Numbered from the stretch's first letter, positions 1-7,131 are shown. The stretch: 11,319 nucleotides of DNA from Planctomycetaceae bacterium (GCA_005239585.1 SBBU01000236.1:1-11319), one strand, 5' to 3'. Numbers and translations: made by a program. Notes: generated from the sequence alone by a model not told the origin.

Positions 1-1569
1 AGAAAGACGGAAAAAAGCGCCTCCGAGAGTCTAACCACAAACGAAATACAAATAGAGGAACTAAGGCTTAATATGGACAAGCAAATCGACATGGCAAGGC
101 TCAATTTTGCTGTTACAGATCTTGTTGTGGATTATGAGGCACTGCCAAAAGAGATCTCAAACCTAGACTCTAAAATCAGGCAATTGGAATCAAACATAAA
201 AACCAATGAGCATCGAATTAAAGAGATGACAACTAGCCGCATGGTTGGCAAGCTATTCAACCTGCCCATATCTCTTGCGTTCGAAGAGGCGCTGCAAAAA
301 CAATCTCCAATGATGATACGAATAGAAGAACAAATTACCGACAGCCGTATGAAACTGAGAAAATTGCTTAAAACGAAAAAAGAGGCCCATCCGGAAGTAC
401 AAGAACTCGAGTCAGAGATTAAAGCCCTTGAAAATGATTACATGGAGGCAAAACGTAAGGCTTTTGGTGAGGAAATAGATAAGGAACACCTAAACCTCGT
501 TGTCCAAAATTCACTTGCAAAACTCGAGATAAACGTGTTAAAGAGCGAGAACGAAGTTCTCCACAGACGCTATCAAGACATGTCCACCAACTACAGAGAA
601 TACAAAAAATTAAGTGGAGAGGCTGATAATGTTAGAGTTAGAATAGCAGATCTCAAAAAACTAATCGACAATCTTAAAACCAGCGTAAGAGGGAGCTACA
701 TTACGATTTTAGACGACGCTACAGCTCAGACAGTAACAGCAAGCGAAAAAAAGGCCGCAAAGACGTTACCGATATTTTTGATTTTCGCTATCGTAATTTC
801 TCTCGCCTCAGTTTATGTCGCAGAGACCCTAGATACCACACTAAGAACAGACAAGGACATCAAACGACATCTTGTATATCCCATCATCGCTTCAGTACCG
901 CACCTAAAGAAAGAAGAGGTGCTAATGCTCAAGCAACCCAGATCCACCCTTAATGAAATCTTCGATACCGCACTTACACTAATTGACGCTACTCAACTGA
1001 AACGCAGGGTAATTCTTATAACTAGCGCAACTCCAAAGGAAGGCAAGTCATCACTTGCTTTAAATCTTGCAATTGCAGCCGCGAGACGCGGAAAATCTAC
1101 TATTATAGTTGACGGAGACTGTCGAGTTCCTAATCTTCATTCTTTGCTTGAAACAGAAAATAAGGCTGGCTTCGCAGAGGCCTGTCTCGGAACGACGGAT
1201 ATAAAAAATGCGATCATACCAGCTCATGAGGATAATCTATTCGCCATGACCGCAGGAGACAAACAGGACAATCCATACATGCTGTTTGAACCGCATAGGC
1301 TAAAACCAGTTGTAGATGAACTTGCTTCTAAATTTCAGTATGTGCTTTTCGATAGCTCCCCACTTATGCACTCAAGCGACCCGCTAAAACTTTGTAGCGT
1401 AGTAGACGGTGTTGTACTTGTACTAGAGTCGGGAAAGATTGATCAAAAGCAAGCTACGTGGATCAAACATATCTTCAAATCAATGGGAGTAAATATAATA
1501 GGCGTCATCGTCAACAAGATGCGTTTCCCCACCGAACAATACTATTACTACTATTACTATCGTAGATAA
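1..1569 (+). CDS. Polysaccharide chain-length determinant / BY-type tyrosine autokinase (Wzc/CpsD-like), 5'-truncated by window edge
   Basis: The reading frame is open from base 1, so the ATG at 73 is probably internal and the gene starts outside the window (522 codons visible). Numbering from the ATG at 73: residues 1-205 are charged and helical with heptad-like Leu/Ile spacing, as in the periplasmic coiled coil of Wzz/GumC proteins. A membrane segment lies at about 231-250. The cytoplasmic P-loop domain has Walker A at 318-327 (SATPKEGKSS), Walker A' at 345-349 (IVDGD) and Walker B at 424-429 (VLFDSS). The tail at 490-496 is seven consecutive tyrosines, the expected autophosphorylation cluster of BY-kinases. 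In this family, phosphorylation of the tail controls oligomerisation and polymer length during capsule or exopolysaccharide export. The proline-rich motif usually found before the second membrane helix is nearly absent (only P235-like Leu-Pro remains). The family call is firm; the polymer is unknown. Confidence 0.93.
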   Translation, partial: RKTEKSASESLTTNEIQIEELRLNMDKQIDMARLNFAVTDLVVDYEALPKEISNLDSKIRQLESNIKTNEHRIKEMTTSRMVGKLFNLPISLAFEEALQKQSPMMIRIEEQITDSRMKLRKLLKTKKEAHPEVQELESEIKALENDYMEAKRKAFGEEIDKEHLNLVVQNSLAKLEINVLKSENEVLHRRYQDMSTNYREYKKLSGEADNVRVRIADLKKLIDNLKTSVRGSYITILDDATAQTVTASEKKAAKTLPIFLIFAIVISLASVYVAETLDTTLRTDKDIKRHLVYPIIASVPHLKKEEVLMLKQPRSTLNEIFDTALTLIDATQLKRRVILITSATPKEGKSSLALNLAIAAARRGKSTIIVDGDCRVPNLHSLLETENKAGFAEACLGTTDIKNAIIPAHEDNLFAMTAGDKQDNPYMLFEPHRLKPVVDELASKFQYVLFDSSPLMHSSDPLKLCSVVDGVVLVLESGKIDQKQATWIKHIFKSMGVNIIGVIVNKMRFPTEQYYYYYYYRR

Positions 1570-1593
1570 TTTGACAAGATCCGTACCTCGCAC

Positions 1594-2349
1594 TTAGCGC
1601 CCAGGCCATTTGTAGGCAAGTTCCAAGATTTTACCTGGTTTGTCGAGAGTCTTTAGGGCATTTATTGTATCAGTCACGATTGACTTTTGAAGCGCTGTTG
1701 CAAAGGGCTGACCCAAAATCATCCCAAATGGGAAATTAATAAAAACGCTCCGCGGAATTCTAAGTTCCTGCGAGACTTCTTTGATCGTAATAAGTGCTAT
1801 CGTTGAGATCATACCCTTCTCGAGCTCTCTGGCTATCAAGCCTGCCGTCTGATTACAAAGTTGAGTTGCGCTAAATATCACTGCAATATCTACCCCAAGT
1901 GCTTCTAACCTCTTTGCAGCACTTGCTGATTCTTTCTTTAACTGTTGTGTATCCTGACAAAAACCGCAAAACGAAAGAAATGTCTCCGCGAGCCCGCCTA
2001 TTACACCTTCCTGAGCGAGCTCAAGAAATCTGTCTGCCGGATTTATGACATTTAAATCTCTACGGGCGTACTCAAGGTCTGAAACAGCCCAATCAAATAC
2101 GAGTTCGCTTCGATTACAGTACACGGAGATCTCCCTGTATTCAGCGGTCCCTCTTTGCTTGTCTATCTTGAATATAGGTTGATGTGTTAGTCTACAAGCC
2201 GCTGTCGTAATAAGACAGAATTTACAGTGGCGGAGCTCTTTAACAACCGGCTTCCACGGGGTAGATTCTTCCACATCAAATTTATACTCCAGCGAATAGT
2301 TCTCGTACTGCCGAGCTTTATCAGGTGGATAAAACGGAAATTTTGTCAC
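1594..2349 (-). CDS. GrdB/PrdB-family (glycine/sarcosine/betaine/D-proline reductase B-like) protein, redox residue replaced
   Basis: This 251-residue protein matches the reductase selenoprotein B family along its length as I recall it: W32-K-P with LITTA at 46-50, YREI at 71-74, DLNVINPADRFLEL at 98-111, EGVIGGL at 114-120, LGVDIAVIF at 151-159, LCNQTAGLIARELE at 164-177, and a C-terminal FPFG...GQPF. In GrdB/PrdB the catalytic selenocysteine (or Cys) lies three residues before the conserved Cys of the C-N/H-Q-T motif. Here that position is Thr162 (codon ACT) and only C165 remains, so classical reductase chemistry looks unlikely. Two extra CxxC pairs occur at C42/C45 and C128/C131. The GTG start shares bases with the TGA stop of the upstream kinase gene (GTGA). 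It is preceded by an AGGAGG inside the kinase 3' end, which indicates translational coupling. The family is fairly certain; the function is not. Confidence 0.8.
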   Translation of the reverse strand: MTKFPFYPPDKARQYENYSLEYKFDVEESTPWKPVVKELRHCKFCLITTAACRLTHQPIFKIDKQRGTAEYREISVYCNRSELVFDWAVSDLEYARRDLNVINPADRFLELAQEGVIGGLAETFLSFCGFCQDTQQLKKESASAAKRLEALGVDIAVIFSATQLCNQTAGLIARELEKGMISTIALITIKEVSQELRIPRSVFINFPFGMILGQPFATALQKSIVTDTINALKTLDKPGKILELAYKWPGR

Positions 2350-3959
2350 TCGCCCTCCTTTTTAATAAAAACCTCTATTCTTTCCAGTTCTAATTCCTTT
2401 TGACCCACTATTACTATAGAAAAGTTTTCATTACCCAGAATCCTTTCCTCAGTATTAGGAAGGTTGCCGCCAGAAATTAAAGAAACTTTTCCATCCTCCA
2501 CCCCTACGACGAGATTAAATTTATTATTCTCAGGTGTTAAATTTGTACCGATACCTTTGTGATGATTATCCAGCAGAAAAAATATTTTTATAAATTGTGT
2601 CTCAGATGTTCCTGCTAGTCGAAGTGCAAAGTTTTTTCCTGGTGGGATTGGTTTGTAATACACAACCCATTCAGAGCGCGGATCTTGCGATCTGAAAACA
2701 ACGGAGCCTTTCTCAGTATTAAGATCAATCTTGGCGTTTTGTCCGCCATACCACTCTTTACTCTTTAATGTGCTGATTGGTGGCTTTTCATTTGGAGGTG
2801 AGGGCTCTTTTATGACAGGCTTCCGATCGTCTGTTCTTCTTCTGTCAGATACGTTAGAACTTAAAACAACTATCAGCATCAGGAGACACAGCACTCCTAT
2901 ACCAATCACAACTGGGAGAGTTGATGAGACTGGTGATGCCGACTTGGGCCCAATAGTTTTAGATCTATACCGTCTTTTAGTTATTGCACCTCTTTCAGCA
3001 GGCTTTGAGACTGCTTCAGAACTATCCACACCCTCTTCAGAGTACGAGTCTTGCTTGCTGACCACACTTGCAACGTCTGATGCCTCAAGACGGCTTTTTA
3101 TCTTATCTTCTGTCGCCCGTGATTCTTGCAGACGTTTTATATCCTCTATCAACGAATCCGGGGTTTGGTATCTTTGCTCCAAATCCTTTGCCATCATCTT
3201 CTCTAGGATTTTAACTATCTCATCTGAAAGTTCCGGCGCAATTTCTTTAGGGTCGGGTAGTGGCGCCTCAACATGCTTGTACATTATCTCCATCACATGT
3301 TCTCCCTCATAGGGACGTTTACCAGCAAGCATATGGTAAAGTGTCGCTCCGGTTGAATAAATATCAGCGCGTATATCAATCTTTTTCAGACCCTTTACCA
3401 TCTCTGGAGATATATAGTCAGGTGAGCCGATCAAGTCATCACTCATGGTGAGCGAGGGTTTTGAGCCCACAAACTTTACAATACCAAGGTCGGTTAGCTT
3501 TACGACACCATTGCTTGTTATGAGTATATTTGAAGGTTTTATATCCCTGTGAACCAAACTCGCGCGATCTATCTCTTTCAAACCATTTGCTATCTGCATG
3601 GCTATGCTTACTGCATCATCTTCTGGAACCCTACCCCGCCTTTTTATTACTGCATCCAAGGACTCGCCATCAACGTACTCCATTGCAAGATAGCAATAAC
3701 CTTTGTCCTCACCAAACTCCACAGCTCTCACAATGTTTGGGTGATTTAGCATTGAGATAGCCTCCGCTTCTCTTTTAAAGCGTTCAAGAAACTGGGAATC
3801 TTTGCGCACTAGATGAGGATCGAGGACTTTTAGTGCAACCAGCTCGCCTGAATCTTTTTTTCTCGCTTTATAAACCGCCGCCATAGCACCCTCACCAAGA
3901 CGCGAGAGGAGAAGAAATGGCCCAAGTTCCGATATCGTCTGTTTTTGGACTTGACTCAT
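2346..3959 (-). CDS. Membrane-anchored Hanks-type Ser/Thr protein kinase with novel C-terminal extracytoplasmic domain
   Basis: I chose the ATG at 3959 (537 aa) because AGAGGA lies 7 nt upstream; an in-frame TTG at 3980 would add seven residues. The kinase domain spans about 12-280. It has a glycine loop G22-E-G-A-M-A, ATP-binding Lys44, a likely alpha-C Glu64, the catalytic loop HRDIKPSN at 137-144, DLG at 157-159 in place of DFG, and SPE at 184-186 in place of APE. All key catalytic residues are present, so it should be active. A polar linker (about 281-346) leads to one membrane helix (about 347-367) and a Pro-rich stretch. The 135-residue C-terminal domain has no PASTA, WD40 or TPR repeats. 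It looks beta-rich (alternating hydrophobic strands such as KFNLVVGVEDGKVSLI) and may be a ligand-binding sensor. This is the first gene of a two-gene operon with the GrdB-like gene. Confidence 0.95.
   Translation of the reverse strand: MSQVQKQTISELGPFLLLSRLGEGAMAAVYKARKKDSGELVALKVLDPHLVRKDSQFLERFKREAEAISMLNHPNIVRAVEFGEDKGYCYLAMEYVDGESLDAVIKRRGRVPEDDAVSIAMQIANGLKEIDRASLVHRDIKPSNILITSNGVVKLTDLGIVKFVGSKPSLTMSDDLIGSPDYISPEMVKGLKKIDIRADIYSTGATLYHMLAGKRPYEGEHVMEIMYKHVEAPLPDPKEIAPELSDEIVKILEKMMAKDLEQRYQTPDSLIEDIKRLQESRATEDKIKSRLEASDVASVVSKQDSYSEEGVDSSEAVSKPAERGAITKRRYRSKTIGPKSASPVSSTLPVVIGIGVLCLLMLIVVLSSNVSDRRRTDDRKPVIKEPSPPNEKPPISTLKSKEWYGGQNAKIDLNTEKGSVVFRSQDPRSEWVVYYKPIPPGKNFALRLAGTSETQFIKIFFLLDNHHKGIGTNLTPENNKFNLVVGVEDGKVSLISGGNLPNTEERILGNENFSIVIVGQKELELERIEVFIKKEGE
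2353..2359 (-). promoter_or_regulatory. Shine-Dalgarno for the GrdB-like gene, inside the kinase coding end
   Basis: On the minus strand AGGAGGG sits 3 nt before the GTG start at 2349, within the last codons of the kinase. Together with the overlapping GTGA start/stop, it supports GTG as the real start and coupled translation of the two proteins. Confidence 0.7.
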
Positions 3960-3966
3960 CTTTCTG

Positions 3967-3972
3967 TCCTCT
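3967..3972 (-). promoter_or_regulatory. Shine-Dalgarno that decides the kinase start
   Basis: AGAGGA on the minus strand lies 7 nt upstream of the ATG at 3959. It falls inside the seven-codon extension that a TTG start at 3980 would need, which argues for the ATG. Confidence 0.7.
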
Positions 3973-3981
3973 TGAACCAAA

Positions 3982-4056
3982 GTACTCTGACTCTAGGATC
4001 GGAGACGAATATCGAGGCAACCCTGATTACGCCAGCGAAGGTCGTCACAAGAGTAC
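3982..4056 (-). promoter_or_regulatory. Putative structured 5' leader of the kinase operon
   Basis: A perfect 7-bp inverted repeat (GTACTCT at 4056-4050 and AGAGTAC at 3988-3982, read on the minus strand) would pair the extreme 5' end of the predicted leader with a site 9 nt upstream of the Shine-Dalgarno. It encloses about 61 nt. A second, shorter helix (GACGA with TCGTC) can nest inside. It resembles no riboswitch class I recognise. It could equally be a DNA-binding inverted repeat or chance. Confidence 0.3.
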
Positions 4057-4063
4057 ATTGTTT

Positions 4064-4091
4064 ATTATAGTACCTAAAGCGCCCCTTTCAA
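4064..4091 (-). promoter_or_regulatory. Sigma70-type promoter for the kinase / GrdB-like operon
   Basis: On the minus strand, TTGAAA (4091-4086; 5 of 6 consensus bases) and a perfect TATAAT (4069-4064) are separated by 16 nt. The predicted start is near 4057, giving a leader of about 98 nt before the kinase ATG. It is the best promoter match I found in the window. Confidence 0.65.
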
Positions 4092-4128
4092 AGATTAAGA
4101 CGAAAAAAAGGCATGATTGTTAGCTATG

Positions 4129-4157
4129 TGGACAAATCACAGTGAGTGATTTAAAAT
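4129..4157 (+). promoter_or_regulatory. Sigma70-type promoter for the phosphohexomutase gene, predicted leaderless
   Basis: TGGACA (4129-4134; 5 of 6 consensus) and TAAAAT (4152-4157; 5 of 6) are spaced by exactly 17 nt. Only 6 nt separate the -10 box from the ATG at 4164, so transcription would begin at or next to the start codon. No Shine-Dalgarno is visible before that ATG, which agrees with a leaderless message. Confidence 0.55.
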
Positions 4158-4163
4158 GACTAT

Positions 4164-5480
4164 ATGTCCATCTTTAAGGCCTACGACATCAGAGGGAAAT
4201 ATCCTCTTGAGCTAAATGAACTCACAGCAAAAAGAATTGCTTCTGCCACTGCAGAATTCATTTCGGGTAAAAAAATAGCCGTAGGAAGAGATGCGAGGAC
4301 CATGGCACCATCTATCGCAAAGGCAGTTATTGAGGGACTGAACATAAGTGGCTGTGACGTGTGGGATATTGGGCTGTGCACAACACCTACTCTCTACTTC
4401 ACAGTTGGCCACTATGAACTTGATGGCGGAATTATGGTAACTGCAAGTCATAACCCACACGACTACATAGGTCTCAAGATCTGCCGTGAAAAAGCTATTC
4501 CAGTTGGGGGAGATTCAGGACTCGAGACTATAAAATCCATGATAGACAATGAACCACAAGAGCAATGTAGAGGTAACGTAGAAATTAAGGATGTCTTATC
4601 CACATATAAGCAACATGTACTCTCTTTTTTAAAAAATCAAAGACCACTCAACATTCTCATTGATTTTTCAAACGGGACTGTTGGGCCGGCCTTTAAAAGA
4701 ATATTTTCTGAGACTTGTTTTAATTTCACCTTCCTATGCAGTGAGCCCGATGGCAGATTTCCCAATCACGAGCCGGATCCCCTCAAGGATGAAAATGTTC
4801 GAGATTTAAAAAGTGCGCTTCTCAAAAGAAACTATGATCTAGCATGCGCTTTCGACGGCGATGGCGACAGAGTAATGTTCTTCGAGCCAGATGGAAAAAG
4901 AATATGGGGGGACACCGTAACAATCCTCCTAGCAAGAAGCATAGGTGTAAAGAAGGAGACTGTTATTTACGATGTAAGATCAGGAAAGGCGCTTCCAGAA
5001 GAAATCCGAGTCATGGGTGGCAACCCCGTGAAGGAGAGAGTAGGACACGCTTTTATCAAGAAAACAATGAGGGCTCTCAACGCAAAGTTAGGCGGTGAGT
5101 TTTCAGCGCATTATTATTTCCGCGATAATTACTTTGCCGACTCTGGAATCATAGCATTCGCAGCCTTTGCATCGTACCTATGCTCAGAGAATATCCCGCT
5201 TGCTACAATTACCCAAGGGCTTAGACGATACCATCATTCAGGCGAGATAAACTTTACGATTAAATCCAAAGAATCTGCTATCGAATCGATTAGAAAAGAA
5301 TTTCATGGAGCAAAAGAGGAAACTTTAGATGGAATAACTATCGAATGTGGTGATTTCTGGTTTAATTTAAGACCATCAAACACAGAACCCTTTTTAAGAC
5401 TTACCATGGAGGCTCATACACAAGAAAAATTGCTTTCCAGTATGGAAAAGATTAAAAAAATCTTAGAGCGATATGTGTAA
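4164..5480 (+). CDS. Phosphomannomutase/phosphoglucomutase (ManB/AlgC-like alpha-D-phosphohexomutase)
   Basis: This 438-residue enzyme of the alpha-D-phosphohexomutase family interconverts sugar 6-phosphates and 1-phosphates (mannose and/or glucose), feeding nucleotide-sugar synthesis in the cytoplasm. All four active-site loops are intact: the phosphoserine loop TASHNP at 93-98 with Ser95, the metal loop DGDGDR at 231-236, the sugar-recognition loop GGEFSAH at 310-316, and the phosphate-binding loop RPSNTEP at 403-409. The start is supported by the family-typical opening FKAYDIRG at residues 4-11, even though no Shine-Dalgarno is seen. The length is near that of AlgC-type enzymes, and the GGEFS loop is the PMM/PGM type rather than GlmM. 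The gene overlaps the downstream lipoprotein gene by 8 nt. The upstream autokinase suggests a shared polysaccharide theme, although the two are separated by a minus-strand operon. Choosing between mannose and glucose from sequence alone is not safe. Confidence 0.95.
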   Translation: MSIFKAYDIRGKYPLELNELTAKRIASATAEFISGKKIAVGRDARTMAPSIAKAVIEGLNISGCDVWDIGLCTTPTLYFTVGHYELDGGIMVTASHNPHDYIGLKICREKAIPVGGDSGLETIKSMIDNEPQEQCRGNVEIKDVLSTYKQHVLSFLKNQRPLNILIDFSNGTVGPAFKRIFSETCFNFTFLCSEPDGRFPNHEPDPLKDENVRDLKSALLKRNYDLACAFDGDGDRVMFFEPDGKRIWGDTVTILLARSIGVKKETVIYDVRSGKALPEEIRVMGGNPVKERVGHAFIKKTMRALNAKLGGEFSAHYYFRDNYFADSGIIAFAAFASYLCSENIPLATITQGLRRYHHSGEINFTIKSKESAIESIRKEFHGAKEETLDGITIECGDFWFNLRPSNTEPFLRLTMEAHTQEKLLSSMEKIKKILERYV

Positions 5481-6084
5481 GAACCTGGCACTAATACTGA
5501 TGACGGTTGTTGCCTGCCTGTCTGGCTGTGCAAAAGAATCTGAAGCAAGTCTTAAATTTGAAGAAAAGGTCGTGAAAGATACTACATGCCAAAAATGTAA
5601 TGTAAAGGCGGGAAACGGACATGTTTGTGGTTACACCTCCCTGTGCGATATTTGTAATAAAGATCGTGGAAGCGGCCATGTGTGCACCAAAACCTCTTAC
5701 TGCACATTATGTAATCGCGAGGCTGGTAAAGACCACGACTGCGGAAATACATCTATCTGTAAATTCTGTGGGGAAAAAAGGGGTGGAGTATACGAGTTCT
5801 CTAACAAGAACCATCAATGTGGTTTTAATATAGACGCTTACTGTAACAAATGTAAAGTTGATGTTGGAGTCGGCCACAATTGCATAGTGCGTACATGGTT
5901 CTGCTTTGAGTGCAACAAAGAGGTATCCGACGAGCACATACATGGACGTTCATTCTTCTGCCCCAAGTGCAATCGAGAGCGCAGTATTAAAGATGAGGAT
6001 CATAAAGAGCAAAATGGCAACTGTAAAAAGTCAAGATTTGTCAAGTCTAAAGGGAAAGAGATTCAGATCTTGGATCTTAAGTAG
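5473..6084 (+). CDS. Cys/His-rich lipoprotein with seven tandem CxxC...HxC modules
   Basis: I do not recognise a named family. The 203-residue product opens with a lipoprotein signal (hydrophobic stretch 5-16, lipobox LSGC at 16-19), so the mature protein should be a lipid-anchored, extracytoplasmic protein starting at C19. Residues 39-184 hold seven modules beginning at C39, C58, C77, C96, C124, C144 and C163, mostly 19 residues apart. The consensus is C-x2-C-N-x3-G-x2-H-x-C-x2-T-S. Each module offers four potential metal ligands (for example C39, C42, H50, C52). Module 4 carries a 9-residue insertion, module 6 has HxH instead of HxC, and module 7 has widely spaced H177 and C184. The basic tail is 185-203. 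Zinc or another soft metal is the likely ligand (inference). The start ATG lies inside the end of the phosphohexomutase gene, which suggests coupled translation. The tail overlaps dprA on the opposite strand. Confidence 0.85.
   Translation: MCKNLALILMTVVACLSGCAKESEASLKFEEKVVKDTTCQKCNVKAGNGHVCGYTSLCDICNKDRGSGHVCTKTSYCTLCNREAGKDHDCGNTSICKFCGEKRGGVYEFSNKNHQCGFNIDAYCNKCKVDVGVGHNCIVRTWFCFECNKEVSDEHIHGRSFFCPKCNRERSIKDEDHKEQNGNCKKSRFVKSKGKEIQILDLK
5587..6024 (+). repeat. Degenerate 57-bp-period coding repeat (seven zinc-ribbon-like units)
   Basis: The seven CxxC...HxC modules of the lipoprotein correspond to a roughly 57-bp period (19 codons) in DNA, with one long unit (module 4, 28 codons). The units agree in protein motif but have diverged in codons, so the repeat is old and not a recent slippage product. 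Confidence 0.7.
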
Positions 6085-7124
6085 TAACCCTTATTCCCTA
6101 ATGAAATAACCCCTTTCTGCAAGAGCTTTCCGAGACCCTTGGCCAAAACGTTGGGCATTATTCTGGTCTTTTGCTGGAGACGTGAGAGTCCTATTGGCTC
6201 ACCTGATAAAGTGCTCAATATCTGCCTCTCTAGAGGACTCATCACCTCCTTGTAATCTGGCGCGATCTCTTCAAGAATGTCAAAGACATCTTCCACGAGT
6301 TTCGCGCCCTGCTTTATGAGGGCGTGAGGGCCCCTGCTCATCGGATTTGCAACAGGCCCTGGCACTGCAAATACCTCCCTGCCCTGCTCTAAAGCAAACC
6401 CTGCGGTAATTAACGCACCGCTCGTTAAAGAACCCTCGACAACAACTGTTCCAAGCGAAAGCGCAGAAACGATTCTATTTCTACGCGGAAAGTTGGTCTT
6501 AGTAGCCTCCGAACCGATTGGAAATTCAGATATTAAAGCTCCACTTTGCGAGATCTCTTCGGACAGTTTTTTATTCTCTGGGGGATATATTTCCCCGACA
6601 CCACTCCCCATGACCGCTATTGTACGCCCCTTGGCTTTCAATGCTGCCAAGTGCGCCTCTGTGTCAATTCCCCTGGCAAGCCCGCTTACAATGCAAAACC
6701 CTAGCCCCGCAAGCTCATATGAAAGACCATGTGCCATCTTCTTACCATAGCTCGACGCGTGCCTCGATCCGACTATTGCAATTGATCTCGTCCTTGCTAA
6801 ATTAATATTCCCTTTTACATATAACACAAGAGGGGCTTCGTACGAGAACTTTAACTGTGGGGGATACTCATCGCTTGTAAACGGAATAATTTTTACCCCG
6901 GTCTTTTCGGCAAGCTTGAGTTCTCTCGATGTATCATCATTAGACAGGGCCCTTTTTAACTTTGCAGCAAGTATTGAACCGAACCCATCTATACCAGCGA
7001 TTTCCTTCTCTGATGCCGACTTGATCCCTTTTATGTCTCCAAACTTTTCACAAAGCTGCTGATACCGTGCTTGCCCAATTACACCAGAGAGATTGAGCGT
7101 GACAAGTGTCTCCAGATCTGACAT
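6063..7124 (-). CDS. dprA: DNA-processing protein DprA (Smf)
   Basis: DprA binds incoming single-stranded DNA in the cytoplasm and loads RecA during natural transformation. It is also conserved in bacteria not known to be competent. Numbering from the ATG at 7124 (353 aa): an N-terminal helix-hairpin-helix/SAM-like region covers 1-65 (with IDGFGSILAAKL). The Rossmann-like core carries GSR at 119-121, SGLARGID at 147-154, GSGVGEIYPPEN at 173-184 and FPRRNRIVSALS at 212-223, then LTSGALITAG and EVFAVPG. A C-terminal winged helix (about 297-351) is present. The gene looks complete. I chose ATG over the in-frame TTG at 7127 because the promoter described at 7132-7160 would start transcription next to it. 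Neither codon has a Shine-Dalgarno. The last 22 nt overlap the 3' end of the convergent lipoprotein gene. Confidence 0.96.
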   Translation of the reverse strand: MSDLETLVTLNLSGVIGQARYQQLCEKFGDIKGIKSASEKEIAGIDGFGSILAAKLKRALSNDDTSRELKLAEKTGVKIIPFTSDEYPPQLKFSYEAPLVLYVKGNINLARTRSIAIVGSRHASSYGKKMAHGLSYELAGLGFCIVSGLARGIDTEAHLAALKAKGRTIAVMGSGVGEIYPPENKKLSEEISQSGALISEFPIGSEATKTNFPRRNRIVSALSLGTVVVEGSLTSGALITAGFALEQGREVFAVPGPVANPMSRGPHALIKQGAKLVEDVFDILEEIAPDYKEVMSPLERQILSTLSGEPIGLSRLQQKTRIMPNVLAKGLGKLLQKGVISLGNKGYYLRSKI

Positions 7125-7131
7125 CAAGATG

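Noticed and set aside
1540..1560. TAC/TAT tract as a DNA microsatellite
   Set aside because: It encodes the functional tyrosine tail of the autokinase, with mixed codons and an irregular order, so protein-level selection explains it.
1570..1593. Search for a bidirectional terminator between the convergent autokinase and GrdB-like genes
   Set aside because: The 24-nt gap has no inverted repeat or T-run that I can see.
1855..1872. Possible in-frame TGA selenocysteine codon in the GrdB-like gene, as in true GrdB/PrdB
   Set aside because: The codon at the catalytic position is ACT (Thr) and the gene has no internal TGA, so no recoding is needed or possible there.
2731..3312. 193-codon open frame on the plus strand
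   Set aside because: It is antisense to the linker, membrane and late kinase-domain part of the kinase gene, whose motifs are unmistakable. Its product is Ser-rich low-complexity with no recognisable domain.
4844..5098. 84-codon open frame overlapping the phosphohexomutase gene in another frame
   Set aside because: It lies wholly inside a gene with all catalytic motifs and has a composition typical of an out-of-frame shadow.
5587..6024. CRISPR-like periodicity
   Set aside because: The 57-bp period is a degenerate protein-level repeat of 19 codons, not identical DNA repeats with unique spacers.
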